From Ruegeria sp. HKCCA6707 (GTDB lineage Bacteria > Pseudomonadota > Alphaproteobacteria > Rhodobacterales > Rhodobacteraceae), in the NCBI RefSeq assembly GCF_013033515.1, contig NZ_WQEG01000002.1, positions 186,001 to 250,000 on the forward strand: 64,000 nt of DNA. The letters run 5' to 3'. Below, in pieces: positions 17,002 through 26,126 of this stretch. Position numbers and translations under genes: made by a program. Numbering within the stretch: the stretch's first letter is position 1; each line of letters opens with the position of its first letter. Under the pieces are notes generated by a model that saw only the letters and a program-made list of their open reading frames with translations, was not told the origin of the DNA and searched no databases.

Positions 17002-18051
17002 ATGACAAAGCCATCCCCCTCTGAACTTGCATTTGTTCCCTTTGTCAGCGTCGAAAACATGATGCGGCTTGTGCATAGCGTCGGCATCGAGGCGATGCTG
17101 GAAGGGCTTGCCGCCTATATCGAAGACGATTTCCGCCGGTGGGAAAAGTTCGACAAGACCCCCCGCGTCGCCAGCCATTCGGATGTCGGCGTGATCGAGC
17201 TGATGCCGACCTCGGATGGTGAGGCCTATGGGTTCAAATATGTCAACGGGCATCCCAAGAACACCAAGGAAGGGCTGCAAACGGTCACGGCGTTTGGCCT
17301 GTTGGCGGATGTCTATACTGGCTACCCGGTCCTGCTGACCGAGATGACCATCCTGACCGCGCTGCGCACTGCCGCGACCTCGGCGATGGTGGCCAAGCAT
17401 TTGGCACCCAAAGGTGCGACTTGCATGGCAATGATCGGCAATGGGGCCCAGTCCGAGTTTCAGGCCACGGCGATGAAAGTGCTTTGCGGTATCGACACCT
17501 TGCGTCTTTATGATGTGGATCCGAAAGCCACTGAAAAACTGGTGCGCAATCTGACCGGGCGCGGGTTCAACATCATCGCGTGCAACACGCCCGAAGAGGC
17601 CATTGAGGGTGCTCAGATCATCACGACCTGCACCGCTGATAAGCAGAATGCGACCATCCTGACGGATAACATGGTTGGCGCGGGCGTGCATATCAATGCA
17701 ATCGGAGGCGACTGCCCGGGCAAGACCGAGTTGCACAAAGACATCCTTGAACGCTCGGACGTCTTTGTCGAATACCCGCCGCAGACACGGGTTGAGGGCG
17801 AGATTCAGCAAATGCCCGAAAGCTTTGCAGTGACCGAAATGTGGGAAGTTATCACCGGCGCCAAGCCCGGCAGGACCGGTGATCGTCAGATCACCCTGTT
17901 TGATGGCGTGGGCTTTGCGATCGAAGATTTCTCGGCCCTGCGCTTCATTCGTGATCGCATCAAAGGCACGGATTACTTCCAGGATCTGGATATGCTGGCC
18001 GACCCCGACGATCCTCGCGATCTGTTCGGTATGCTGTTGCGTTCGGCGTGA
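17002..18051 (+). CDS. ocd: Ornithine cyclodeaminase
   Basis: 349 residues, the usual length of the OCD/mu-crystallin family's ornithine cyclodeaminase branch. The enzyme converts L-ornithine to L-proline and ammonia with bound NAD. The NAD-binding turn MIGNGAQSEFQ is at about residues 144-154, and HINAIGGDCPGKTEL carries the conserved aspartate used in catalysis (D at about 234). The next gene, ctlX, starts 19 bases later. CtlX followed by Ocd would give citrulline to ornithine to proline. Confidence 0.9.
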   Translation: MTKPSPSELAFVPFVSVENMMRLVHSVGIEAMLEGLAAYIEDDFRRWEKFDKTPRVASHSDVGVIELMPTSDGEAYGFKYVNGHPKNTKEGLQTVTAFGLLADVYTGYPVLLTEMTILTALRTAATSAMVAKHLAPKGATCMAMIGNGAQSEFQATAMKVLCGIDTLRLYDVDPKATEKLVRNLTGRGFNIIACNTPEEAIEGAQIITTCTADKQNATILTDNMVGAGVHINAIGGDCPGKTELHKDILERSDVFVEYPPQTRVEGEIQQMPESFAVTEMWEVITGAKPGRTGDRQITLFDGVGFAIEDFSALRFIRDRIKGTDYFQDLDMLADPDDPRDLFGMLLRSA

Positions 18052-18070
18052 TCAGGCGAGAGGCTATTCA

Positions 18071-18988
18071 ATGGAAAAACCCAGCATTCAGGCACCGTCT
18101 TCGGTGATCATGATCCGTCCGCACCATTTCTCGGTGAATACGCAGACGGGTGACAACGTGTTTCAGGCCAACCCGCCAGCCGATGGGGATATCGCGCAGC
18201 AAGCCTATGATGAGGCGACGCGCTCGGCCGAAATCTTGCGTCAGCATGGTGTGCTTGTGCATGTGTTCGAAGGCGAAGACCCTCGCACGCCGGATTGCGT
18301 GTTCCCGAACAATTGGTTTTCGACCCATGCGGGTGGTCACGTGGCTGTTTATCCGATGAAAGCGCCAAACCGGCGGTTGGAGCGGCGCACGGATGTGATC
18401 GAGTTGCTCAAACAGGAATACCGTGTTCAGGACATCATCGACTATTCAGGGCTGGAGCAGGACAACCTGTTCCTCGAAGGCACTGGCGCGATGGTGATCG
18501 ACCACGCAGATCGCGTGGCCTATGCGGTGGAATCCGACCGGACCAGCCCGATCTTGCTGGAACGGTTTTGCACCCATTTCAACTATGAACCCATGGCCTT
18601 TGCCGCGACCGACCGGCGGGGCGTGCCGGTGTATCATTCCAATGTGCTGATGTGCATCGGAACCGACTATGCCTTGATCGGGGCCGAGATGATCTCTGAT
18701 GAAAAGCGCCGCCAGGAAGTTGTTGATCGTCTTGCCCAGCCCGGTCGCGAGGTGATTGATCTGAGCCACGATCAGATCGAGGCCTTTGCAGGGAACGCGA
18801 TTGAACTTCAGGGGAAAAACGGTCGCATCCTGGCCCTGTCGCAAACGGCGTTTGATGCGTTGTCCGACGGGCAAAAGACAATTATCGAAAAAAGCGCCGG
18901 GCTTGTTCCGCTGCCGATCCCGACCATTGAAATGGCGGGCGGCTCGGTCCGCTGTACGATAGCGGGGGTCCATCTGGCGCGCCGCTAG
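18071..18988 (+). CDS. ctlX: CtlX-type citrulline hydrolase (amidinotransferase/arginine deiminase fold)
   Basis: 305 residues from the ATG at 18071. The pentein fold signature is visible: PDCVFPNNWFSTH near residues 74-86 (with D75), a histidine in YHSNVLM and the nucleophilic cysteine C295 in SVRCTIAG. CtlX proteins take part in citrulline use, and the pairing with ornithine cyclodeaminase fits release of ornithine from citrulline. Arginine deiminase or dimethylarginine hydrolase activity are the alternatives. It ends just before a strong terminator. Confidence 0.8.
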   Translation: MEKPSIQAPSSVIMIRPHHFSVNTQTGDNVFQANPPADGDIAQQAYDEATRSAEILRQHGVLVHVFEGEDPRTPDCVFPNNWFSTHAGGHVAVYPMKAPNRRLERRTDVIELLKQEYRVQDIIDYSGLEQDNLFLEGTGAMVIDHADRVAYAVESDRTSPILLERFCTHFNYEPMAFAATDRRGVPVYHSNVLMCIGTDYALIGAEMISDEKRRQEVVDRLAQPGREVIDLSHDQIEAFAGNAIELQGKNGRILALSQTAFDALSDGQKTIIEKSAGLVPLPIPTIEMAGGSVRCTIAGVHLARR

Positions 18989-18998
18989 AGAATGTGAG

Positions 18999-19023
18999 AG
19001 GGCGGGTTCTTACCCGCCCTTTG
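18999..19023 (+). terminator. Rho-independent terminator after ctlX
   Basis: A perfect 9-bp stem AGGGCGGGT / ACCCGCCCT with a four-base loop TCTT, followed by TTTG. It begins 11 bases after the ctlX stop. Confidence 0.85.
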
Positions 19024-19033
19024 TCAATTTGCA

Positions 19034-19438
19034 TTAGGCCAATGTGACGTCTTTTGCGTAAGTCTCGCGAAGCTTGGTCTTGACGATCTTGCCGGTTGCG
19101 TTGCGCGGGATTTCGTCGACAAAGATTGCACGATCCGGGATTTGCCATTTCGCGATCTTGTGCCCATACATTTCCAGAACCGCAGCCTCGCTGAGCTCGG
19201 CCCCATCCACCAATTTGACCAGAATGACCGGTCGTTCATCCCATTTGGGGTGCGGCACCGCGATGGCGGCGGCATCGGCGATTTTCGGATGCGCCATTGC
19301 GATGTTTTCCAATTCGACCGATGAGATCCATTCGCCACCCGATTTGATCAGGTCCTTGGACCTATCCAGAATGGTGACAAACCCATCCGCGTCGATACTT
19401 GCGATATCTCCGGTATCGAACCATCCGTCCTGCGTGAA
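19034..19438 (-). pseudogene. 3' remnant of an acyl-CoA synthetase (AMP-dependent ligase)
   Basis: About 135 C-terminal residues of a fatty-acyl-CoA ligase of the AMP-binding superfamily: DGWFDTGDIA, DRSKDLIKSGGEWIS, HPKWDERPV and the C-terminal PRNATGKIVKTKL with the catalytic lysine. A full enzyme has about 540 residues; the N-terminal AMP-binding part is missing and homology stops at 19430-19445, where aldehyde dehydrogenase sequence on the other strand begins. No ribosome site precedes the nominal start. Most likely a dead remnant made by deletion. Confidence 0.85.
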
Positions 19439-19655
19439 CGAGGCGTTGTTGCAGTACATCCAGGAGGATCTGGCTTTTGGCGGGGTCGGGGCCAGTGGGA
19501 TGGGTGCGTATCACGGCAAGGAAGGGTTTGATACGTTCAGCCATTCAAAATCGGTGTTTGAGCAAAGGGGGATCGGGCATCTGACCGGCACCAAGCTGCT
19601 TTATCCGCCGTATGGTCCGGTTGCCAAACTGGTGCTGCGGGTGATGGGGGCCTGA
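19434..19655 (+). pseudogene. 3' remnant of a coniferyl-aldehyde-dehydrogenase-type ALDH
   Basis: About 73 C-terminal residues of an aldehyde dehydrogenase of the CalB type: VNEALLQYIQEDLAFGGVG, then GASGMGAYHG, GFDTFSHSKSV and a hydrophobic LVLRVMGA end. The first 400 or so residues, with the catalytic Cys and Glu, are absent. The fragment abuts the ligase remnant head to head, so a single deletion removed the 5' halves of two divergent genes. Confidence 0.85.
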
Positions 19656-19689
19656 TTTTTCGAGCCCAAATTTCCAGCGATTTGGTTAG

Positions 19690-20256
19690 TCAGTCGATCA
19701 ATCCACGAGCGCGCGCTTGGGTTTGGAAATCAGCCCAGGCGTCTGGGAACCCCTGAAGCGGCCAGTTCAAAGACCGTGACACGCCCTGCCGGTCGCGAAA
19801 GTCAAAGAGGAACGCGCCGCCCTGTTGCATCTGTGCGATGATCGTATCCGCTCTGCGCCCATCGAACCGGCATCCCAGACCTGTCAAACAACCCGGCCAG
19901 AGGGTGCGCCAAACGACCGTTTCGTCTCGTTCGATCCTGAACCCGTTGGGGGCAAAGAGCGTGCCGGGTTCGATCCCGAACTCGACCTCGTAACCCTGTT
20001 CCTGCGGTGTGATGAAGACAAATTGACCGCCAAAACGCGGACGCTCTGAAAAAACGTCGACCCAACGGATATAGCAGCGCTGATTTAATTGGCCGTCTTC
20101 GGGTCTTTCGTCACAGATCGACTTCCAGATACCAAACGCGCTGTAATGGGTATTCACCCAATTGCTGGCGGAATCATTTCCTTGCAAATCCTGCGCCGTG
20201 GCAGGAGCGGCCAGAAGTGTCAGGAGCAACAACAGGGTTCGCATGACTGAGATCAT
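19690..20256 (-). CDS. Exported IalB-like protein
   Basis: 188 residues from the ATG at 20256, which shares one base with the upstream stop (TGATG); a second ATG at 20244 would begin directly at the signal peptide. The signal peptide (RTLLLLLTLLAAPATA) predicts export. The mature part has the spacing of invasion-associated-locus-B-like proteins: W..IC, C in NQRCYI, and PGCLTGLGCRF in the second half. Role unknown. It is coupled to the flavin reductase gene. Confidence 0.7.
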   Translation of the reverse strand: MISVMRTLLLLLTLLAAPATAQDLQGNDSASNWVNTHYSAFGIWKSICDERPEDGQLNQRCYIRWVDVFSERPRFGGQFVFITPQEQGYEVEFGIEPGTLFAPNGFRIERDETVVWRTLWPGCLTGLGCRFDGRRADTIIAQMQQGGAFLFDFRDRQGVSRSLNWPLQGFPDAWADFQTQARARGLID

Positions 20257-21890
20257 CAACTGCCGGGGCCAAATGTTTCGAAATGAATATGCTCGGGCGC
20301 GACCCCCAACGCTTCAAGCCCGTTGCGGATATCCGCCAGAAACGCCGCAGGACCGCAGAGCATGTAGTGGGCATCAGGCCCCGCGTTCAAACCGATCAAG
20401 CCTTCGGCTGTAACCCGCCCCTCGACATCGTAGTCAGAGCCCAGAACATCATCCGGGCCCGGGCGGCTATAATGAACCTGGCGCAGCACATTGTCATGTT
20501 GGGCTTCAAGCGCGTCCACCTCATCGCGCAGCGCATGGCTTTGTTTGTTGCGGGTGCCGTGGACATACCAGACCGGGCGCGTATCGCCTGCGGACGCATA
20601 GAGCATGGACAGCATCGGTGTCAGGCCGACCCCGGCGCTGACCAAGACCAGCGGGCAATTGCTGCAAGGGATAACAAAGTCGCCCGAGGGTTTATGCGCC
20701 TCAAGATAGGCGCCCTCGGCGGTGGCGTCATGCAGAAAGCGTGACACCAGCCCCATCTCTTCTCGCTTGATGCTCAGCCGATAGAAATCGCGCACGGTCG
20801 ACGGACCGGACAGTGAGTAGTTTCGCGTTGACGTGCCTTTTTGGCCGGGGATCTGCACTTCGATGGGCAGATTCTGGCCCGCCTCAAAGCTGTCCAGGGG
20901 GCGGCCATCAACCGGAGCCAGATAGAATGATGTAATCTGATCTGTTTCCTTCACCCGCTTGACCAGTTTCAACCGCCGCGACAGATGGTCTTGCTTGCCC
21001 CAGCGGAGGGACAATGCCGCAGGGCGGTCGAGCACAGCGTCGATTTCAACATCAATGGTCCGGAGCGCATCCGGGTCATGGGCGTTGCGCCCGTCCCAAC
21101 CAATCGTCGCGCGGCCCGAGATATGCAGCAGGCCGCCGGTATCGAAATCGACAAAGACCAATCCGATATGCGGGTCATTTGTCAGATTGCCGATGGTGTT
21201 GAAAAAGTTGTTGCCGGGATAGTCGGGGATCTGCAGATGCGTGCCGTCGATCACATGCACAAAACCGGCGATACCGCCGCGATGTGAGGCGTCATAGCCG
21301 CGCGAAGGCGCATCCTCGCCCGCCATATAGCCTGACCCGATGAACATCGTATCCGACCGACCGATCAGATTGACCTGCGCGTCGCTCAGCGCGGTGGAAT
21401 GCGCCGCAACAGGTGGGGTGGTTTTTTCGACCCGTTCCCAGACGCGTTCGTGGATGTATTGCGGGCAATTGCCGAACGACTGATGGATGTCGATCGTATA
21501 GCCCTCCTTGGACCGCTGAACATATCCGCTGAACCGGTTGCGGCGGCGGGTCGCAAGCTCGATCCCGACCACGCCGATATTGGTCCCTTGCGCAAAGCTG
21601 GACGCGAGGGGGTCTGTTTCGTCCAACTCGGTTGCAAGGGTAATTCGGTGCGGATCAGGGGATCGGATGAAGTTTTCGGGACCGTCGATCAGGGTGACCC
21701 AGGTCCGCCCGTTTTGGTCGCCACCAGCGATGACGAAAAAGGGCAGTTGCTCAAAAAAATCCCGATGTTGTTGAGGCATATAGTCCCGAATGAAACCCGC
21801 GGCCCATTTGGCAACATCACCGACACCGGCCCGTTTTTGGGCCTTTAATTCGCCGGTATGAAAGGGGTTGGTGTCGGAGGATTTCAACAT
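20256..21890 (-). CDS. PNPOx-like FMN domain fused to ferredoxin-NADP reductase domain
   Basis: 544 residues. Residues about 40-290 form a pyridoxamine-phosphate-oxidase-like split barrel (with GNCPQYIHER at 140-149). Residues about 300-540 form an FNR module: RNYS at 356-359 binds FAD, GVGLTPMLSM and MLCGPAAFLADI bind NAD(P)H. Related fusions often carry a C-terminal 2Fe-2S ferredoxin domain; this one stops after the reductase, so electrons would pass FAD to FMN within the protein or to a partner. Lies with GST and DUF1348 genes, suggesting reductive detoxification. Substrate unknown. Confidence 0.85.
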   Translation of the reverse strand: MLKSSDTNPFHTGELKAQKRAGVGDVAKWAAGFIRDYMPQQHRDFFEQLPFFVIAGGDQNGRTWVTLIDGPENFIRSPDPHRITLATELDETDPLASSFAQGTNIGVVGIELATRRRNRFSGYVQRSKEGYTIDIHQSFGNCPQYIHERVWERVEKTTPPVAAHSTALSDAQVNLIGRSDTMFIGSGYMAGEDAPSRGYDASHRGGIAGFVHVIDGTHLQIPDYPGNNFFNTIGNLTNDPHIGLVFVDFDTGGLLHISGRATIGWDGRNAHDPDALRTIDVEIDAVLDRPAALSLRWGKQDHLSRRLKLVKRVKETDQITSFYLAPVDGRPLDSFEAGQNLPIEVQIPGQKGTSTRNYSLSGPSTVRDFYRLSIKREEMGLVSRFLHDATAEGAYLEAHKPSGDFVIPCSNCPLVLVSAGVGLTPMLSMLYASAGDTRPVWYVHGTRNKQSHALRDEVDALEAQHDNVLRQVHYSRPGPDDVLGSDYDVEGRVTAEGLIGLNAGPDAHYMLCGPAAFLADIRNGLEALGVAPEHIHFETFGPGS

Positions 21891-21957
21891 GACGGACCTT
21901 TCAGGGTTAAGAGGGTGTTGGGCGTCGGGTGGAGAGATTGGCCGACGCCCATCGTGC

Positions 21958-22584
21958 TTAGGCCAGTTCCGGGATCGGTGACGCAGCCATCGGGACGAAT
22001 TTGTCTTGGCTTTCCACCCGGTTCAGCCAGGCGCGAATATTTGGGTAGGGAGCCAAATCGACACCGCCCTCTGGTGCATGGGCGATATAGCTATAGGCTG
22101 CCACATCCGCGATTGTGATTGTGTCAGTTGCCAACCAGTCGCGGCCGTCCAGATGCGCGTCCATGATCTTGAACAGGTCGTGCGATTTGGCGACCGAGGC
22201 ATCATGATCAAGCGGTACGCCAAAGACCTTGACCAGTCGGGCAGCGCAAGGGCCTGAATAGATGTTGTCCGCCGCGATGGTCAGCCAGCGTTGAACCTCG
22301 GCTGCTTCTTTTGCGTCTGTGGGCATCCAGTCAGACCCAGCGGCATAGGTTTGCACCAGGTAGACAAGGATCGCGTTGCTATCGGCTATGGTGTGGCCGT
22401 TGTCATCAATCGCGGGCACCAATCCAAACGGGCTGATTCTCAGATAGTCCGGCGCTTTGTGGGCTCCGTTGGCCATGTCGAGATCGATTGTCTCATAGGA
22501 AAGTCCCAGCAGGGCCAGCATAAGTTCCACACGGTGGCAGTGGCCAGATTTTGGGTTGCGGTAAAGTTTGATGGGAGAAGTCAT
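21958..22584 (-). CDS. Glutathione S-transferase
   Basis: 208 residues, the classical two-domain length. Thioredoxin-like N-domain with SGHCHRVELML (13-23), LVPAIDD and the ADSNAILVYL motif (about 66-75) for glutathione; helical C-domain with ITIADVAAYSY, the conserved N-capping motif. Cytoplasmic. In a minus-strand set DUF1348, GST, flavin reductase, IalB-like, apparently run from the promoter region shared with the divergent LysR gene. Confidence 0.88.
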   Translation of the reverse strand: MTSPIKLYRNPKSGHCHRVELMLALLGLSYETIDLDMANGAHKAPDYLRISPFGLVPAIDDNGHTIADSNAILVYLVQTYAAGSDWMPTDAKEAAEVQRWLTIAADNIYSGPCAARLVKVFGVPLDHDASVAKSHDLFKIMDAHLDGRDWLATDTITIADVAAYSYIAHAPEGGVDLAPYPNIRAWLNRVESQDKFVPMAASPIPELA

Positions 22585-22621
22585 TTCACTTCCTTTTCAG
22601 TTTATTGCCGTTTGCCGGCGA

Positions 22622-23098
22622 CTAAAGTCCGAGATCGCTCAGGCCCGGGTGGTCGTCAGGGCGGCGGCCCAGCGGCCAAAAGAACTTTCTCTCTTGCTCT
22701 TTGATCGGCAGTTCGTTGATGGAAGCGTGGCGGTGGGCCATATATCCGTCTTTGTCGAACTCCCAGTTTTCATTACCGTAGGCACGGAACCAGTTGCCGC
22801 TGTCGTCGTGGTATTCGTAGGCATATCTGACAGCGATCCGGTTGTCGGAATGTGCCCAAAGCTCTTTGATCAGGCGATAGTCCAGTTCCTTGTTCCACTT
22901 TCGTGTCAGGAAGGCCTCGACCTCTTCGCGGCCCTGAGGAAACTCCGCCCGGTTGCGCCATTTGGTATCCGGCGTATAGGCGAGCGCGACCTTTGCGGGA
23001 TCGCGGCCGTTCCAGCCGTCTTCAGCCAGTCTTACTTTCTCGCGCGCGGTTTCGGCGGTGAAAGGAGGTAATGGGTGACGAGGGGGTTCACGGGTCAT
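22622..23098 (-). CDS. DUF1348 (NTF2-like) protein
   Basis: 158 residues from the ATG at 23098, preceded by AAGGA eight bases upstream; an upstream in-frame start at 23137 has none. It matches DUF1348, small proteins of the NTF2-like fold, with [35 protein letters not shown] and HASINELPI. No function is established. First gene of its operon and divergent from a LysR regulator, so it is a likely LysR target. Confidence 0.85.
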   Translation of the reverse strand: MTREPPRHPLPPFTAETAREKVRLAEDGWNGRDPAKVALAYTPDTKWRNRAEFPQGREEVEAFLTRKWNKELDYRLIKELWAHSDNRIAVRYAYEYHDDSGNWFRAYGNENWEFDKDGYMAHRHASINELPIKEQERKFFWPLGRRPDDHPGLSDLGL

Positions 23099-23149
23099 TT
23101 CAAGTCCTTCGAAAAGTGCTGTTTCGGCTTTCATCATCTGCCCAGAGAA

Positions 23150-23163
23150 ATAGTTAAAACTAT
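23150..23163. promoter_or_regulatory. LysR-type box between DUF1348 and the LysR gene
   Basis: ATAGTT-AA-AACTAT is an inverted repeat with the T-N11-A layout of LysR-binding sites, in the 138-base AT-rich divergent gap, 52 bases before the DUF1348 start. Confidence 0.5.
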
Positions 23164-23236
23164 GAAACGACGTAATAGCCTTCCAAGGAAATATATTATT
23201 TTGTAAAACGATAATAATAAGAGGGTTTAGTGGATT

Positions 23237-24142
23237 ATGGATCGAATACGGTCTCTTGAGGTTTTTGTAGCTGTTGCCGAAGCAGAAAGCTTTGCGGGTG
23301 GTGCGCGTGTCGTAGGCCTAAGCGCACCATCGACGACCCGTGGTGTAAACGCTTTGGAAGAACGTTTGGGTGTGCGCCTGTTCACGCGCACGACACGTCG
23401 GGTGCGATTGACGGATATTGGCAAGGCCTACTTGGAAGACGCTCGACATGTTTTGGCCCAGTTGCAAGCAGCGGATGATGCGGCGTCGGGTGCGGCCTCA
23501 AATCCTTTGGGCCTTTTGCGCATTACTTGTTCAAACGAGTTTGGACGGATCTATGTCACACCTATTCTGACCGATTTTCTAGATACTTACCCTGATGTTT
23601 CGGTCGAAGTTCTGATGGTAGATCGCATCGTCAACATGGTCGAAGAAGGGTTCGACATCGCTGTTCGGCTTGGGCAATTGCCATCGTCTGGTTTGTCGGC
23701 TGTTCGTGTCGGGCAAGTCAGGCGCGTTGTCTGCGGTGCTCCGTCGTATTTCGACAGATGTGGCGTGCCGCAAACGCCCGAAGACCTACGTGAGCATCAG
23801 GTTGTGTCAGCTTCTCCGGTGAGCCCTGTAACTGATTGGCGCTTTGGGACAGAAATGCAGCACTCCGTGCGCTTGCATCCAAGACTGGTCGTAAGCAGTG
23901 TCGCTGGCAGTATCTCGGTCATTAAGCGCGGTTGGGGGCTCAGCCGCCTTTTGTCCTACCAAGTCGGTCCCGAACTTGAGTGCGGGCAGCTAAAGACGGT
24001 GCTCGAAGATTTCGAGCCCGATCCTCTTCCGATACATCTTGTTCATATCGAAGGACGCCGCGCTGCTGCGAAAGTCCGAACCTTTATTGATTTTGCAAAA
24101 GAACGGCTCAGGTCCGAGGCTGCCCTGAACCGTAACCTATAG
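23237..24142 (+). CDS. LysR-family transcriptional regulator
   Basis: 301 residues. Helix-turn-helix at about 15-60 ([41 protein letters not shown]), effector domain from about 90. Of the CrgA-like branch with short effector domains. The gene is less GC-rich than its neighbours. Divergent from the DUF1348-GST-flavin reductase operon, which it probably controls. Inducer unknown; such sets often answer to electrophiles, but nothing here proves it. Confidence 0.88.
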   Translation: MDRIRSLEVFVAVAEAESFAGGARVVGLSAPSTTRGVNALEERLGVRLFTRTTRRVRLTDIGKAYLEDARHVLAQLQAADDAASGAASNPLGLLRITCSNEFGRIYVTPILTDFLDTYPDVSVEVLMVDRIVNMVEEGFDIAVRLGQLPSSGLSAVRVGQVRRVVCGAPSYFDRCGVPQTPEDLREHQVVSASPVSPVTDWRFGTEMQHSVRLHPRLVVSSVAGSISVIKRGWGLSRLLSYQVGPELECGQLKTVLEDFEPDPLPIHLVHIEGRRAAAKVRTFIDFAKERLRSEAALNRNL

Positions 24143-24230
24143 AGCGTCATCATCGAAACATATCGGCCGTTCGCTGCTTTGTGGGCAGTTGAATGCAACG
24201 ATCAAGCGGAACACTGATGTTGTCGCGCTT

Positions 24231-25010
24231 TCAGCGCACCAACTGCCCCGTGTCACCCTGATGGATGGTTCCGCCCGAAACCACTTCGACGTAAACACCC
24301 ATGTCCATATGCCCAAGTTCTTTGCGCAAAAGATATGGAAGTTTAAGATCACGCTCTGCGGTTTCGGGGTTCACTTCGGTTGCAGCGCATCGTTTTGTGC
24401 GCGAAATCAGTCGCAAGGTCGCGTCGCCGAATTTGAAGGACGCACCGACTGCTTCTAGTTCTTCAAACGGGTCCAGGCCGTCGATTTCGATATTCGCGCG
24501 AAAACGGGCTGGGTTCAGCTCTGTTCCCAGGCGTTTGCCCAGTTCTTTGACCGATGCGATGTTAACGACTGAAATTGCGTTCATCATCACAGGCGATACA
24601 ACCGAAACGTCGGTAAAGCGATGAGGGGCAGAGGACACGAAAACAGGCGGCTCGGGGTCGCTGAGTTGCAGTTCGTCAAAAAGAAACGTCGCCGCCGCGA
24701 TGCGACCGTCCTGAGTCTGCATATCGAAAGACGAAATTTTCTGACCAGAATTGATTTCCAACTGCTGAGTGTTCGAGTTGAACTGCGTATCAAGACCGGC
24801 CAATGCGGCTTCCTTCAGCAGGACAACGAAACGATCTTTTGGCAACGGCTTGGGGTTTTGTGGGTCAAAACCCGAGTTATGGCGTGCAAACCCATACAGA
24901 CGGTCACCGGGAATGCCGTCTCCTGCGGTAAGTTGAACAGACTCAAGCCGTTCTGCGCTGAGCCCTTTGATCGGGAAGCGGTTAATGCGTGTGATGGTGA
25001 TATCGGTCAT
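24231..25010 (-). CDS. MOSC-domain protein
   Basis: 259 residues from the ATG at 25010 with AGGA eight bases upstream; a longer upstream frame has no support. An N-terminal MOSC beta-barrel domain (ITRINRFPIKGLSAERLESVQL, GDRLYGFARHN) is followed by the MOSC domain with the conserved cysteine in SRTKRCAATEV. MOSC proteins include molybdenum-dependent reductases of N-hydroxylated compounds (YiiM, YcbX, mARC) and sulfur carriers. Here it could bind molybdenum cofactor. Convergent with the LysR gene. Substrate unknown. Confidence 0.82.
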   Translation of the reverse strand: MTDITITRINRFPIKGLSAERLESVQLTAGDGIPGDRLYGFARHNSGFDPQNPKPLPKDRFVVLLKEAALAGLDTQFNSNTQQLEINSGQKISSFDMQTQDGRIAAATFLFDELQLSDPEPPVFVSSAPHRFTDVSVVSPVMMNAISVVNIASVKELGKRLGTELNPARFRANIEIDGLDPFEELEAVGASFKFGDATLRLISRTKRCAATEVNPETAERDLKLPYLLRKELGHMDMGVYVEVVSGGTIHQGDTGQLVR

Positions 25011-25205
25011 CTGTTGTCCTACCTTGCGTGCGGTTCGGGAACCGGCAGACACTGAGGCCTGCGCAATCTTGTGGATTTGAATGAGGGCTTCGTACACTCA
25101 TTTCGTTGCAAATGAAACGAATACTTGGCGATTGTAACGGCTTGGTTACCTGGTCTGTGCTGCTTTGTTTTGGAAAAAAACGTTTTCGGATCGCAATCTG
25201 TGCCT

Positions 25206-25979
25206 TCAAACCGTCAGCAGAGCAGAGAGCTGTTTGGCAGCAGACATGAGTTTTTCGACATGTGTGACAGCTTCTTTCATCGACAATCTTTGTTCGGGGG
25301 CATGAAAGGAAAGTGTGGAAACCAAGCGCCCATGGTGATCCAAGATAGGCACAGCAACCGCGATCATGTCTTCCATGAACTCACCGTTGTCGGTTGCGTA
25401 ACCGTTTTTCCGGATACGTTCGATATCTTCCAGCAACGCTTGTGAATCCGAAAATGTGGCTTGCGTGCGCGGCTCAAGTGGGGTGGTTGCGACATAGCTG
25501 CGCAGATGGCGCTGATCGAGCGTGCTGAGATACATCTTGCCTGAAGCGGTACAATAAAAGGGTACGCGTGTTCCGACAGGCAGCTGAATGCGCAGCGGCC
25601 ATTTGGTTTCGATCCGGTCAAGATAGATCATCTCGTCCCGGTCAGGGATGGCGATGTTGCAGGTCTCGCCAATTTCTTCGGCCAACATTGTCAGCACAGC
25701 GACACGGGCGGTTCGAATGCGCAGCGACGATAAGATACCCGTCGACATCCTGCGCAAGCGTTGACCGGGCGAGTAGGCTCGACCGTCGATCTCACGTTGG
25801 ATGAAACCTTCGCTTTCCAGCGTATGAAACAAACGGTGAATTGTTGGTTTGGGTAGGCCGATGTCTTGGTTGACTTCCGTCGGAGTTAGCGGAACCCCGG
25901 CCTTTGCCATGGCCTCAAGAACAAGCAGAAGACGCAAGTTTGTTGGAATGCCTTCCTTCTTCTCTTCGTCTTTTGCCAT
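25206..25979 (-). CDS. IclR-family regulator, likely of the isethionate genes
   Basis: 257 residues. Winged HTH at about 12-75 (AMAKAGVPLTPTEVNQDIGLPK), then the IclR effector domain (about 85-250) with GETCNIAIPDRDEMIYLDR and the C-terminal region before VTHVEKLM. It follows the TRAP permease gene on the same strand after a hairpin. An IclR-type gene (iseR) accompanies isethionate catabolic genes in Cupriavidus, so control of the TRAP genes and iseJ-xsc-pta is the best guess. Confidence 0.85.
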   Translation of the reverse strand: MAKDEEKKEGIPTNLRLLLVLEAMAKAGVPLTPTEVNQDIGLPKPTIHRLFHTLESEGFIQREIDGRAYSPGQRLRRMSTGILSSLRIRTARVAVLTMLAEEIGETCNIAIPDRDEMIYLDRIETKWPLRIQLPVGTRVPFYCTASGKMYLSTLDQRHLRSYVATTPLEPRTQATFSDSQALLEDIERIRKNGYATDNGEFMEDMIAVAVPILDHHGRLVSTLSFHAPEQRLSMKEAVTHVEKLMSAAKQLSALLTV

Positions 25980-26083
25980 AGTCCTTGTCTGCCTCCGGTT
26001 CGGTTCCGGGTCGATCTATCCAGACCGAGCCAGAGTTGTCGAGGGGCTTTAACTTACCTTGACCAATTCCTTTACGTGTAAGG

Positions 26084-26117
26084 GGGCGGATTGTGTTTGC
26101 TTACACACAATCCGCCC
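26084..26117. terminator. Strong hairpin after the TRAP large permease gene
   Basis: GGGCGGATTGTGT pairs perfectly with ACACAATCCGCCC over an eight-base loop. It lies nine bases past the dctM-type stop. No long T tract follows on the minus strand, so it may act by stabilising the mRNA end as much as by terminating. Confidence 0.65.
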
Positions 26118-26126
26118 ACCTGCGGT

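Noticed and set aside
19074-19433. N-terminal part of the plus-strand frame leading into the ALDH remnant
   Set aside because: Antisense to the ligase remnant; only the last 73 or so residues match aldehyde dehydrogenases.
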